In this document: positions 8,451 to 15,779 of the stretch, piece by piece
Layout: the number at the start of each line of letters is the position of its first letter
Position numbering within the stretch: the first letter of the stretch is position 1
Assembly (NCBI RefSeq): GCF_036311985.1
Contig: NZ_JAZDCJ010000032.1
DNA length: 55,647 bases
Direction: 5' to 3' (one strand)
Origin: JAZDCJ01 sp036311985
Lineage (GTDB): Bacteria; Actinomycetota; Actinomycetes; Actinomycetales; Micrococcaceae
Notes under the pieces: model-generated
The model's input: only the letters and a program-made list of their open reading frames with translations
The model's database searches: none
Told to the model about the DNA's origin: nothing
Position numbers and translations under genes: made by a program

Positions 8451-8771
8451 TCAGCCGACCTCGAGCTCGCCCATCGCGTCCCAGCCCTCGCCGTCGACCT
8501 GCCGGCTGACGATCCGCGGCGTCGCGGCGAGCAGCGGGCGCATGGCCTCCAGGCCGGCGGCGAAGTGCTCGCTGCTCACGTGCGCCTCGCCGGCGCCGTC
8601 CTTGAAGGCCTCCACCAGCACGAACTCATTCGGGTCCTCGACGGAGCGGGACCACTCGAACCAGAGGTTTCCCTCCTCGGCGCGCGTGGACCGCGTGAAC
8701 GGGCCGACGGCGTCGAGGAACGACTCGGAGTGCTCGGGCTTGACGGGGAATTTCACGACGATGAAGATCAT
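8451..8771 (-). CDS. ABM-domain (antibiotic biosynthesis monooxygenase-like) protein
   Basis: A 106-residue single-domain protein. MIFIVVKFPVKPEHSESF, GNLWFEWSRSVEDPNEFVLVEAF and the SEHFAAGLEAMRPLL helix are the pattern of the dimeric alpha+beta barrel ABM family, which includes YgiN-type quinol monooxygenases and heme-degrading enzymes. No cofactor is needed in many members. I chose the internal ATG because TAGGGT lies seven bases upstream, giving a leaderless start at the conserved N-terminus; an ATG three codons earlier is possible. It converges with the lipoprotein gene. The physiological substrate is unknown. Confidence 0.8.
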   Translation of the reverse strand: MIFIVVKFPVKPEHSESFLDAVGPFTRSTRAEEGNLWFEWSRSVEDPNEFVLVEAFKDGAGEAHVSSEHFAAGLEAMRPLLAATPRIVSRQVDGEGWDAMGELEVG

Positions 8772-8778
8772 GCCCCCC

Positions 8779-8784
8779 ACCCTA
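8779..8784 (-). promoter_or_regulatory. -10 box TAGGGT, leaderless promoter
   Basis: Seven bases separate it from the chosen ATG of the ABM-domain gene. It is the main reason for preferring that start over the one nine bases upstream. Confidence 0.5.
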
Positions 8785-8819
8785 ACCGGCGGGGGCGGCG
8801 CGGGGCCCGGCGGGCCGTC

Positions 8820-9524
8820 CTACTCGTCCGGCGCGGGCGGCCCGGGCGGCGCGGTCCGGCCCCCGGAGTCCGCCGATCCCGCGGCCGCGGCGGCCTCGAC
8901 CCGGACCTGCTCGTAGGCCTTCTGCGCGTAGTCGACCTGCTCGGGGGTGCCGTGCTCGCGTGCCTCGCGGAGGGCCCGCCGGAACTGGCGGAGCGCGCCG
9001 GCCTTGTCACCGGCGTCGTACAGCGTCCACGCCCAGTTGTTCAGGAACGCGGCCGTCCAGCGCCGGGTGCGCGGGTCGGCGGCCTCGGCGACGGCGATCC
9101 CGCGCTCGGTCCACTGCCCGGCCCGGCCGGGGTCGGCGATCGCGAGCATGTGGAGCGCGTCGGCGGCGAGGAAGGGCGCGGTGGCGCTCGCGTAGCCGGC
9201 CGCCTGCCCGAAGAGGACGACGGCGGCGCCCGGGTCCCCGGAGGAGTTCAGCACCCTGCCGCGTTCCAGGAGGACGCGGGCCCAGAGTTCCGCCCGGCCC
9301 TGACGCCCCAGCGCAGCGTCGCGGGAGTCAAGGTGGTCCTCGACGCCCTGCAGCAGCTCGAGCGCCTCCGTGAAGCGCTCCTGCAGGCCGAGCGCCCGGG
9401 CGGCCTGGGTGAGCAGGACCTGCCGCTCCGCGCCGGACGCGTGGTGGGCGGCGGCGCGGAAGCGGGCCTCGCTGGCGCGGGGATCGTTGAAGTCCCAGAG
9501 TTCGTCGAGCTGTTCCTGGCGCAT
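8820..9524 (-). CDS. TPR-repeat protein
   Basis: A 234-residue, all-helical cytoplasmic protein with tetratricopeptide-like repeats. Examples are ARALGLQERFTEALELLQ, LLERGRVLNSSGDPGAAVVLF and NNWAWTLYDAGDKAGALRQF, showing the W/L-G-Y-A-P spacing of TPR helices. The C-terminal 25 residues are a Gly/Pro tail. TPR proteins of this size serve as protein-binding scaffolds in actinobacteria; the partner is unknown. The ATG lies six bases after TACCCT, so the mRNA is probably leaderless. It sits alone, 48 bases before the ABM-domain gene on the same strand. Confidence 0.8.
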   Translation of the reverse strand: MRQEQLDELWDFNDPRASEARFRAAAHHASGAERQVLLTQAARALGLQERFTEALELLQGVEDHLDSRDAALGRQGRAELWARVLLERGRVLNSSGDPGAAVVLFGQAAGYASATAPFLAADALHMLAIADPGRAGQWTERGIAVAEAADPRTRRWTAAFLNNWAWTLYDAGDKAGALRQFRRALREAREHGTPEQVDYAQKAYEQVRVEAAAAAGSADSGGRTAPPGPPAPDE

Positions 9525-9530
9525 GATCCA

Positions 9531-9536
9531 AGGGTA
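9531..9536 (-). promoter_or_regulatory. -10 box TACCCT, leaderless promoter
   Basis: Six bases upstream of the TPR-protein ATG, with no ribosome-binding site between. Confidence 0.55.
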
Positions 9537-9608
9537 GGCCCAGCAGCCCGGGGTCGGTCAGGGTCCGGCGTCGGTCAGAGTCCGGACAAGGTCAGGGTCC
9601 GAACCGGC

Positions 9609-10016
9609 TCAGAGCCCGGCGTCGCGGCGGAATCCGAGGGCGGCGCGGCAAGGGGCGGGCAGCTTCTCCACCACGAGGTCGTAGGAGTCCTCGACGAGGT
9701 CGAGGACGTCGCGTCCGGTCAGCGTGGCCCCGGGCGAACCGACTCCGGTGCAGTCCACCGTGTTCCAGTGCTTCTTGCTCATATGGTAGCCGGGAGTGAT
9801 CTCGGGGTGGGCACCGCGCAGCTGCACGGCGAGCGCCGGCTCGCACTTGAGGTTGACGACGGCGCCGTCCTCGCGCGGCCAGAGCAGCGCGAACATCTTC
9901 ACGGGCCCGTCCGCGCGGCCGCGCACCTTGATCACGGCCGTGTCCGGGCCGAAGGGGAAGTCCTCGAACGCCCCGGGCAATGCCAGGCAGGCATCGCGCA
10001 GGGTCTTGTAGTCCAT
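9609..10016 (-). CDS. MmcQ/YjbR family protein
   Basis: A 135-residue protein with the full MmcQ/YjbR pattern: FEDFPFGPDTAVIKV, KMFALLW, VNLKCEP, HPEITPGYHMSKKHWNTV and a C-terminal SYDLVVEKLP. The fold resembles CyaY-like or DNA-binding domains; the biological role is unsettled. Two in-frame ATGs occur. The downstream one (MDYKTLRDACLALPG) is chosen because TAGGAT lies seven bases before it and it begins at the conserved domain edge. Its promoter overlaps that of the divergent DUF1206 gene; the two start codons are only 23 bases apart. Confidence 0.85.
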   Translation of the reverse strand: MDYKTLRDACLALPGAFEDFPFGPDTAVIKVRGRADGPVKMFALLWPREDGAVVNLKCEPALAVQLRGAHPEITPGYHMSKKHWNTVDCTGVGSPGATLTGRDVLDLVEDSYDLVVEKLPAPCRAALGFRRDAGL

Positions 10017-10023
10017 GAGCGCC

Positions 10024-10033
10024 ATCCTATGCT
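10024..10033. promoter_or_regulatory. Overlapping divergent -10 boxes
   Basis: On the plus strand TATGCT (10028-10033) is six bases before the DUF1206 ATG. On the minus strand TAGGAT (10024-10029) is seven bases before the MmcQ/YjbR ATG. The hexamers share two bases, so polymerase can probably serve only one gene at a time. Confidence 0.6.
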
Positions 10034-10039
10034 TGCGTC

Positions 10040-10840
10040 ATGGACACGCCTTCGAATGCCGCCGACGCCGCCAGGCGGGCCGCGGGACACCCCTGGCTCG
10101 AGCGCGCGGCCCGCCTGGGCTACGTCGCGAACGGGATCCTCCACGGCGTCATCGGCGTCCTCGCGCTGGTGCTGGCCGGCGGCGGTTCGGCGGACGCCGA
10201 CCAGTCGGGCGCCCTGCAGGCGCTCGCCCAGCAGCCGTTCGGCTCCGCGCTCCTGTGGGCCGGCGCCGCGGGTTCGCTGCTCCTGGGCCTGTGGAACGTG
10301 GGCGAGGCCGTCTTCGACCGCGGCCGGGCGGTGGAGCGCGTCAAGTACGCCGCGACGGGTGCCGTCTTCCTCGTCGTCGGCACGGCGTTCGGGCGCTACG
10401 CCCTCGGCGGGCGCGACGACTCCGGCGAGGCGGCGAGCAGCGTGAGCGCCGAACTCATGGGCCACCCCCTCGGGCGCGTGGCGTTGATCGCGCTCGGGGC
10501 GGTGTTGATGGGGATGTGCGTGTACTTCGTCTACAAGGGCGTGACCCGCAAGTTCATGGAGGACCTCCGCGTCCCGGGCGGCCGGAAGCGCCACCTGGCG
10601 ATCGAGGCGACGGGGGCCGTGGGCTACGCGGCCAAGGGCCTGGTGCTGGGCGCACTCGGGCTCTTGTTCATCGTGGCCACCGTGCAGCACAACCCCGAGG
10701 ACGCGACCGGGATCGACGGCGCGCTCAAGGCCGTGCGCGACCAGTCCTTCGGGGTCCCGGCACTCGCGGCGATCGGCGTCGGCCTGATCGCCTACGGGGT
10801 GTACCTGGTGTTCCGCTCGCGCTACGACACGATGGACTGA
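10040..10840 (+). CDS. DUF1206 membrane protein
   Basis: A 266-residue membrane protein with three internal repeats, each a pair of transmembrane helices that opens with a conserved charged/aromatic entry: ERAARLGYVANGILHGVIG, RVKYAATGAVFLVVGTAF and EATGAVGYAAKGLVLGALG. This is the standard architecture of DUF1206, an actinobacterial and proteobacterial family without known function. The second helix of each pair is followed by a basic loop, predicting six helices overall. The ATG directly follows TATGCT plus six bases, indicating leaderless transcription. It converges with the CoA-binding gene, separated by five bases. Confidence 0.88.
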   Translation: MDTPSNAADAARRAAGHPWLERAARLGYVANGILHGVIGVLALVLAGGGSADADQSGALQALAQQPFGSALLWAGAAGSLLLGLWNVGEAVFDRGRAVERVKYAATGAVFLVVGTAFGRYALGGRDDSGEAASSVSAELMGHPLGRVALIALGAVLMGMCVYFVYKGVTRKFMEDLRVPGGRKRHLAIEATGAVGYAAKGLVLGALGLLFIVATVQHNPEDATGIDGALKAVRDQSFGVPALAAIGVGLIAYGVYLVFRSRYDTMD

Positions 10841-10845
10841 CCCGT

Positions 10846-11277
10846 CTAGCCGCGGCGGCGGAGCCGGCGCGCCTCGATCGCCGGGCACGTGTCCATGACG
10901 ACGTCGAGCCCGGCCGCCTTGGCCCGCGCCGCGGCCGCCTCGTCGACGACGCCGAGCTGCAGCCAGACGGCCTTCGCGCCGATCGCGATCGCGTCGTCGA
11001 CCACGGCCCCGACCTTCTGCGAGTTCACGAAGCAGTCCACGACGTCGACCGGGTCCGGGATGTCGGCGAGCCGGCGGTAGCCGGGCTCGCCGTGCACGGC
11101 GTCGCCCTTGAGCGAGACGGGGATGATCCGCATCCCGAGCTGGTCGCGGATCATGCGGGACACGCGCACGGCGACGCCCCTCCGGGGGGACAGCCCCACG
11201 ATCGCCCAGCGGGCCGGGGTGGTCAGGAGCCGATGGATCAGCTCCGGATCGTTCACGTGCGGCGTGGAATCGCTCAT
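10846..11277 (-). CDS. CoA-binding domain protein (YccU-like)
   Basis: A 143-residue single-domain protein with a Rossmann-like CoA-binding fold: WAIVGLSPRRGVAVRVSRM, IIPVSLKGDAVHGEPGYRRLADIPDPVDVVDCFV and KAVWLQLGVVDEAAAARAKAAGLDVVMDTCPAIE. These small YccU-type proteins bind CoA or related nucleotides and lack a catalytic domain; the cellular role is unclear. A second, clearly related protein is encoded at 38471-38971 in the sulfur operon. TAGCGT lies six bases before the ATG, indicating a leaderless mRNA. Confidence 0.85.
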   Translation of the reverse strand: MSDSTPHVNDPELIHRLLTTPARWAIVGLSPRRGVAVRVSRMIRDQLGMRIIPVSLKGDAVHGEPGYRRLADIPDPVDVVDCFVNSQKVGAVVDDAIAIGAKAVWLQLGVVDEAAAARAKAAGLDVVMDTCPAIEARRLRRRG

Positions 11278-11283
11278 GCCACC

Positions 11284-11289
11284 ACGCTA
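11284..11289 (-). promoter_or_regulatory. -10 box TAGCGT, leaderless promoter
   Basis: Six bases separate it from the CoA-binding gene's ATG. It also lies within the short spacer after the polyol permease gene, next to the palindrome CCGGCCCCGGGCCGG (11294-11308), which may end the polyol transcript. Confidence 0.5.
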
Positions 11290-11312
11290 CTCCCCGGCCC
11301 CGGGCCGGTGGA

Positions 11313-12194
11313 CTACTTGACCGCGCCCATCGAGAGGCCGCGCACGAGCTGCTTCTGGGCCAGCCAGCCGGCGAGCACCACGGGCAGCGACGCGAGCACC
11401 GAGGCCGCGGAGAGCTTGGCCAGGAACAACCCCTCGCTCGTCATGGTGCCCATGAGGAACACGGGCACGGTCCCCGCCTGCGCCGCCGTGAGGTTCAGGG
11501 CGAAGAAGAACTCGTTCCAGGAGAAGATCACGCAGATCAGCGCGGTCGCGGCGATGCCGGGCGTGACCATGGGGATCAGCACGGAGCGCAGGGTCTTCAG
11601 CAGCCCGGCGCCGTCCATCGACGCCGCCTCGAGCACCTCTCCGGGGACCTCGAGGAAGAACGAGCGCATCATCCATACGGCGATCGGCAGGTTCATGGCC
11701 GTGTAGAGCACCACGAGGGTCCACACGTTGTCCAGGACGCGCAGCTGCCCGGAGATCACGTAGATCGGCATGATCACGGCGACCACGGGGAGCATCTTGG
11801 TGGAGATGAAGAAGAACAGCACGTCGGAGGTCTTCTTCACGGGCCGGATGCTCAGGGCGTAGGACGCCGGGATGGCCAGCAGGATCACGAGCAGCGTGGA
11901 GACGCCCGTGGCGATGAGCGAGTTCAGGAAGTACGGGGCGGCGTCGGTGGAGAGGACGGCCTTGTACTGGTCCAGGGTGGGCGTGAAGAAGAAGGTCGGC
12001 GGGTTGGACGCCGCGGCGTTCTCCTCCTTGAAGGACGTCATGACCATCCACGCGACGGGCGCGAAGAACACGAGCGCGAGGACCCACGTGAAGGCGCTGA
12101 GCGCGGGGCCCGCGTTGCGCTTGCGGGGGCGGGAGGAGGACGACGCCGGGGCCGGGCCCGGGCGGGCGGCAGGAGTTTCGATCGTGGTGGCCAT
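11313..12194 (-). CDS. Polyol ABC transporter permease (SmoG/MalG type)
   Basis: A 293-residue inner-membrane protein with six predicted helices after a Pro/Ser-rich N-terminal tail of about 28 residues. The cytoplasmic EAA loop is EVLEAASMDGAGLLKTLRSVLIPM, typical of carbohydrate permeases that dock on an MsiK/MalK-like ATPase. It pairs with the SmoF-type permease (three-base gap) and the lipoprotein upstream in one operon. The sequence resembles sorbitol/mannitol permease SmoG. No ATPase gene is present in the cluster, so a shared ATPase encoded elsewhere is likely. The N-terminal tail contains a copy of the dispersed GC-rich motif (12140-12158). Confidence 0.88.
   Translation of the reverse strand: MATTIETPAARPGPAPASSSSRPRKRNAGPALSAFTWVLALVFFAPVAWMVMTSFKEENAAASNPPTFFFTPTLDQYKAVLSTDAAPYFLNSLIATGVSTLLVILLAIPASYALSIRPVKKTSDVLFFFISTKMLPVVAVIMPIYVISGQLRVLDNVWTLVVLYTAMNLPIAVWMMRSFFLEVPGEVLEAASMDGAGLLKTLRSVLIPMVTPGIAATALICVIFSWNEFFFALNLTAAQAGTVPVFLMGTMTSEGLFLAKLSAASVLASLPVVLAGWLAQKQLVRGLSMGAVK
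12138..12162 (+). repeat. Dispersed GC-rich motif, copy in permease tail
   Basis: The plus strand has ACGACGCCGGGGCCGGGCCC. It is antisense to the permease gene and encodes the PGPAPASS part of its nonconserved N-terminal tail. Confidence 0.5.
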
Positions 12195-12197
12195 GGG

Positions 12198-13205
12198 TCA
12201 GTCCTTCTCCTCGAAGCTGCGGAAGATCAAGCGGAGCGCGAACGTCGCAATGACGATGGTCGCGATGACCACGACGACGCCCATGGCGGCGGCCTGGCCG
12301 ATGTCGAAGCCCAGGAAGGCGCGCTGGTAGATGTAGAAGGGGAGGTTCGCGCTCGCGGTGCCGGGACCGCCGGCGGTCATCAGGTAGATCTGGTCGAAGG
12401 TGTTGACGACGTAGATGGAGCCGAGCAGCACGGCCAGCTCGATGTAGCGGCGCAGCTGCGGGAGCGTGACGAACAGGAACGTCTTGCCCCAGCCGGCGCC
12501 GTCGATCGAGGCCGCCTCGAGCACGTCCTTCGGCTGGGCCTGGAGGCCGGCGAGGACGAGCAGCATCATGAACGGCGTCCACTGCCAGACGAGGGCCATG
12601 ATCACGGAGAACAGCGGGTGCTGCGAGGTGAAGTCGATCGGGCCGGCCCCGAAGAGGCCGATCACCCAGTTCAGCAGGCCGTAGCTGGGGTTGAGCATGG
12701 ACACGCCCCACAGCATCGAGGACGCCACCGGCATGATCAGGAAGGGCGTGATGAGCAGGGTGCGGACGATCCCGCGGCCCTTGAAGTCCCGGTCCAGGAG
12801 GACGGCGAAGAGCGTGCCGATCACGAGCGAGGCGCCGACGCATCCGAGCGTGATGAGGATCGAGTTCAGGGCGGCGCCGCGGAAGGTGGAGTCGGAGAAG
12901 ATGTCCACGAAGTTCTGCAGACCCACGAAGATGTCGCCGTCGGGGCGGAGCAGGTTCCAGGACCGCATCGAGTACCAGATGGTCAGGACGAACGGCAGCT
13001 GGGTGACGACGATCGTGAAGACCAGGGCGGGCAGCAGCGGCAGGCGGCGGGACCAGCCGTCGCGGCGCTCCTGCCGCTTCAGCTCGGCCGGGTCCTTCGC
13101 CCTCGGTCCGCTTCCGCGGCCCGGGGATTCCGGACGCGGCGCCGTGGCGAGCGGCGCGCGGGAGGGGGCCCCGGCGTCGTTCGGCGTGGGGGTGGGAGTG
13201 CTCAT
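12198..13205 (-). CDS. Polyol ABC transporter permease (SmoF/MalF type)
   Basis: A 335-residue inner-membrane permease. A polar N-terminal region of about 50 residues precedes six helices (LLPALVFTIVVTQLPFVLTI is the first). The EAA loop DVLEAASIDGAGWGKTFLFVTLPQL lies near residue 235 and the C-terminus ends RLIFRSFEEKD. It belongs to the sugar/polyol permease family with SmoF. The ATG follows the binding-protein stop by two bases, so translation is coupled. A copy of the dispersed motif lies in its N-terminal tail, encoding NDAGAP. Confidence 0.88.
   Translation of the reverse strand: MSTPTPTPNDAGAPSRAPLATAPRPESPGRGSGPRAKDPAELKRQERRDGWSRRLPLLPALVFTIVVTQLPFVLTIWYSMRSWNLLRPDGDIFVGLQNFVDIFSDSTFRGAALNSILITLGCVGASLVIGTLFAVLLDRDFKGRGIVRTLLITPFLIMPVASSMLWGVSMLNPSYGLLNWVIGLFGAGPIDFTSQHPLFSVIMALVWQWTPFMMLLVLAGLQAQPKDVLEAASIDGAGWGKTFLFVTLPQLRRYIELAVLLGSIYVVNTFDQIYLMTAGGPGTASANLPFYIYQRAFLGFDIGQAAAMGVVVVIATIVIATFALRLIFRSFEEKD
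13164..13186 (-). repeat. Dispersed GC-rich motif, copy in SmoF-type permease tail
   Basis: The minus strand reads ACGACGCCGGGGCCCC and encodes NDAGAP in the polar N-terminal tail, upstream of the first membrane helix. Confidence 0.45.
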
Positions 13206-13207
13206 GA

Positions 13208-14572
13208 TCAGCCTTCCGTCCTGTAGGTGCGGGCCACGGTGGTGGCGAAGTTCTGCGCCTGGCGCAGGGCGTCGTCGACGCTCTGGCGTCCGGCGATCGC
13301 GGCGGAGATCTGCTGGGCGACGCGCGTGCCCAGGTCCTGGAACTCGGGGATTCCGACGAACTGCAAGCCCGTGTAGGGCACGGGGTGGACCATCGAGTTC
13401 TCCTGCGTGGCGTTGCCCATGGCCGTCAGCGTGGGGACGGCGTAGGCCTGGGCGATGTCCGCGTACTCGGGGATCTCGTAGGTGGAGGTGCGGCTGCCCG
13501 GGGGCAGGCGCTCCCAGCCCACCGAGTTGCCGACGAGGTGCATGTAGTCCTTGTTGGTCATCCAGGAGATGAAGTCCCAGGCGGCCTGCTTGTTGCGGCT
13601 CGTCTCGGGGATCGCCAGGGCCCAGGTGTAGAGCCAGCCCGCCGAGTCGGTCTCCTTGACGGGGGCCAGCGCGTAGTTGGTCTTGCCGACGACCGTGGAG
13701 GAGGACGGGTCCTCGATGGAGGAGACCATCGCGGTCGCGTCGTACCACATGGCCGCGTTGCCCTGGGCGAAGCGGGTCAGGCAGTCGCCGTAGCCGGAGG
13801 TCGCGGCGCCGGGCTGGCCGTAGCCGCGGACGAGGTCGACGTAGTCCCCGACGGCGGCGCGGACCTCGGGGCTCTCGAGCTGCGGGTTCCATTCCTCGTC
13901 GAACCAGCGGCCGCCGTAGGTGTTGACCACGGTGTTCAGCGGCGCCATGACCTCGCCCCAGCCGGCGAGCCCGCGCAGGCAGATCCCGGCGAAGTCCCGC
14001 TCGGGGGCGTGCAGGGCCCGGGCGAAGCCGCGGATGTCGTCCCACGTCGGCTGCTCCGGCATGGCCAGGCCGGCCTCCTCGAAGAGGTCCTGGCGGTAGA
14101 CGACGAACGAGGACTCGCCGTAGAAGGGCACGGAGTACTGGCCGCCGTTGCGCGTGAGGGACTCGCGGATCGTGGGGATGAAGTCCTGGGCGTCGTAGCC
14201 GTCCGTGGCGTCCATGAACGGGGTGAGGTTGGTGATCCAGCCGTTGTCCGCCCACATCGGGGTCTCGTAGTTGGAGATCATGACGACGTCGAACTCGCCG
14301 CCACCCGTGGCGACGGAGGCCGTGATCTTCGCGCGGGCCTCGTTCTCCGGGAGGGAGACGAAGCGGACGTTGATGCCGGGGTGCTTGGCCCGGAAGTCGT
14401 CCATCAGCGAGATCGCGTCCTGCATCTGGGGGTTGGAGACGATCGCGACGACGAGGCTCTGCGAACCGCTGCCGGCGTTGGCGCCGCAGGCCGCGAGCGT
14501 CGCGGTCGCGGCCGCCCCCAGTCCCAGGCCGAGTAGTTGGCGGCGATTGACCCGCAGATCACGTGGCTCCAT
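13208..14572 (-). CDS. Polyol ABC transporter substrate-binding lipoprotein (SmoE type)
   Basis: A 454-residue extracellular solute-binding protein, family 1. The N-terminus has a twin-arginine-like NRRQLLGLGLG, a hydrophobic stretch and lipobox TLAACG, so it is probably a Tat-exported lipoprotein. Conserved features include DVVMISNYETPMWADNGWI, PFYGESSFVVYRQDLFEEAGL and SWMTNKDYMHLVGNSVG, close to sorbitol/mannitol binding proteins. The chosen ATG has AAGGAG seven bases upstream; a longer frame upstream lacks such a site. First gene of the smoEFG-like operon, divergent from the SorC-type regulator, with shared operator DNA between them. Confidence 0.9.
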   Translation of the reverse strand: MEPRDLRVNRRQLLGLGLGAAATATLAACGANAGSGSQSLVVAIVSNPQMQDAISLMDDFRAKHPGINVRFVSLPENEARAKITASVATGGGEFDVVMISNYETPMWADNGWITNLTPFMDATDGYDAQDFIPTIRESLTRNGGQYSVPFYGESSFVVYRQDLFEEAGLAMPEQPTWDDIRGFARALHAPERDFAGICLRGLAGWGEVMAPLNTVVNTYGGRWFDEEWNPQLESPEVRAAVGDYVDLVRGYGQPGAATSGYGDCLTRFAQGNAAMWYDATAMVSSIEDPSSSTVVGKTNYALAPVKETDSAGWLYTWALAIPETSRNKQAAWDFISWMTNKDYMHLVGNSVGWERLPPGSRTSTYEIPEYADIAQAYAVPTLTAMGNATQENSMVHPVPYTGLQFVGIPEFQDLGTRVAQQISAAIAGRQSVDDALRQAQNFATTVARTYRTEG

Positions 14573-14610
14573 TGGAACGCTCCTTGTGGTGGTGGATCGC
14601 CGAGGTTGCT

Positions 14611-14675
14611 GCTCATATGATTCGAACTCGACGCTCATTTGATATGTGACTGTAGTCATATAGGATCAAATGAGC
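14611..14675. promoter_or_regulatory. Operator region shared by polyol operon and its regulator
   Basis: GCTCATTTGAT (14633-14643) and ATCAAATGAGC (14665-14675) are perfect 11-bp inverted repeats around a second dyad TGACTGTAGTCA. A further half-like site GCTCATATGATT lies at 14611-14622. The same word recurs before mannitol dehydrogenase at 18921-18959. TAGGAT at 14661-14666 is a likely -10 for the regulator. These are probably the binding sites of the SorC-type protein encoded next to them. Confidence 0.7.
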
Positions 14676-14726
14676 AAGACTTCAGACTCAAACGAGTGTG
14701 ATCCATTCCGAAACGGGGTCCCCACC

Positions 14727-15779
14727 ATGTCCTCAACCCGGCCCTCCGACGCCGGCGGCACGCCGCCGGACCACCACCAGCTCCTCGCGGACATCGCGAC
14801 GTCCTACTACCTGGAGAACGAATCCAAGGTCGAGATCGCCAAGGCCCACGGCATCTCCCGCTTCCAGGTGGCCCGCTACCTCGACGAGGCCCGCAGGGAG
14901 GGCGTCGTCACGATCACCATCAAGCGGCCCGTCCCCCACCCAGGGGACCTCGACGCCCTCGCGGCCGCCCTCGGCGTGGCCTCGATCGAGGTCGCCCGCG
15001 TTCCCGGAGCCGGCGAGGAGGCCCGGGACATGGTGGCCCGCGCGGCGGCCGGGCTCCTCGCCGACCTGGCCCGCAGTGGCAACACCATCGGCGTCTCCTG
15101 GTCCCGGACGCTGAACCTCATGGCGTCCCACCTGCCGGGCCTGCCGGGATGCGACATGGTCCAGCTGGCCGGCGACCTCACGGTCGGCAACGACGGCGGG
15201 TCCGGGCAGCTGCTGCACCGCCTCGGCGCGGTCGCGGGTGGCCGCACGTGGCCGCTTCCCGCCCCACTGGTCGTCGAATCGGCCCAGACGGCCGAGAGCC
15301 TGCGGCGCCAGCCGGAGGTCTCCGAGGCGCTGCGCCGGGCGGACCACCTGGACCTCGCCGTCGTCGCCCTCGGCACGTGGGCCGCGGGCCACTCGACGGT
15401 CTGGGCGCGGCTGACCGAGGACGAGCGGCGGACGGCGGCGGAGGCCGGCGCCGTGGCCGAGTGCTCGGGCCGCCTGCTCACGGAGGACGGGGAGCCGGTC
15501 GACGGCGGAGTCGACTCCCGCGTCATGGCGGTGAGCATCGCCCAGCTGCGCAAGACGCCGGCCGTGATCGCCGTGGCCACGGGCGCGACGGGCCTGCCCG
15601 GCGTGCTGGCCGCGGTCAAGGCCGGCATCGTCCGCCACCTCGTCGTCGACGCGGAGCTGGCCGGCGCGCTCGCGGCCCGCCTCGGCATCGAGGGCCCGGA
15701 GGCCCCGGGCGGCCCCGGGCAGGGGGCGGCCGTCGACACCGGCGGCCCGTCCGCCGCGGCAGGGGAGTCGAAGCGATGA
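14727..15779 (+). CDS. SorC/DeoR-family sugar-responsive transcriptional regulator
   Basis: A 350-residue regulator. The N-terminal helix-turn-helix is ENESKVEIAKAHGISRFQVARYLDEARREGVV (about residues 33-64). The C-terminal sugar-phosphate sensor domain of the SorC family contains GNTIGVSWSRTLNLMASHLP, DLAVVALGTWAAGHSTVW and CSGRLLTEDGEPVD. It should control the divergent polyol transporter, the downstream xylB and mannitol dehydrogenase through the GCTCAwATGA sites. An in-frame ATG lies at 14670, but the probable -10 box ends only three bases before it, so the internal start is preferred. Its stop overlaps the xylulokinase start (ATGA). Confidence 0.85.
   Translation: MSSTRPSDAGGTPPDHHQLLADIATSYYLENESKVEIAKAHGISRFQVARYLDEARREGVVTITIKRPVPHPGDLDALAAALGVASIEVARVPGAGEEARDMVARAAAGLLADLARSGNTIGVSWSRTLNLMASHLPGLPGCDMVQLAGDLTVGNDGGSGQLLHRLGAVAGGRTWPLPAPLVVESAQTAESLRRQPEVSEALRRADHLDLAVVALGTWAAGHSTVWARLTEDERRTAAEAGAVAECSGRLLTEDGEPVDGGVDSRVMAVSIAQLRKTPAVIAVATGATGLPGVLAAVKAGIVRHLVVDAELAGALAARLGIEGPEAPGGPGQGAAVDTGGPSAAAGESKR

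Noticed and set aside
8565..10445. Plus-strand open frame of 626 codons opposite the TPR and MmcQ genes
   Set aside because: Antisense to two recognised leaderless genes and without motifs.
14670..14726. Upstream ATG as start of the SorC-type regulator
   Set aside because: The likely -10 box TAGGAT ends three bases before it and the operator dyad covers it, so it would not be transcribed; the ATG at 14727 starts the homologous region.
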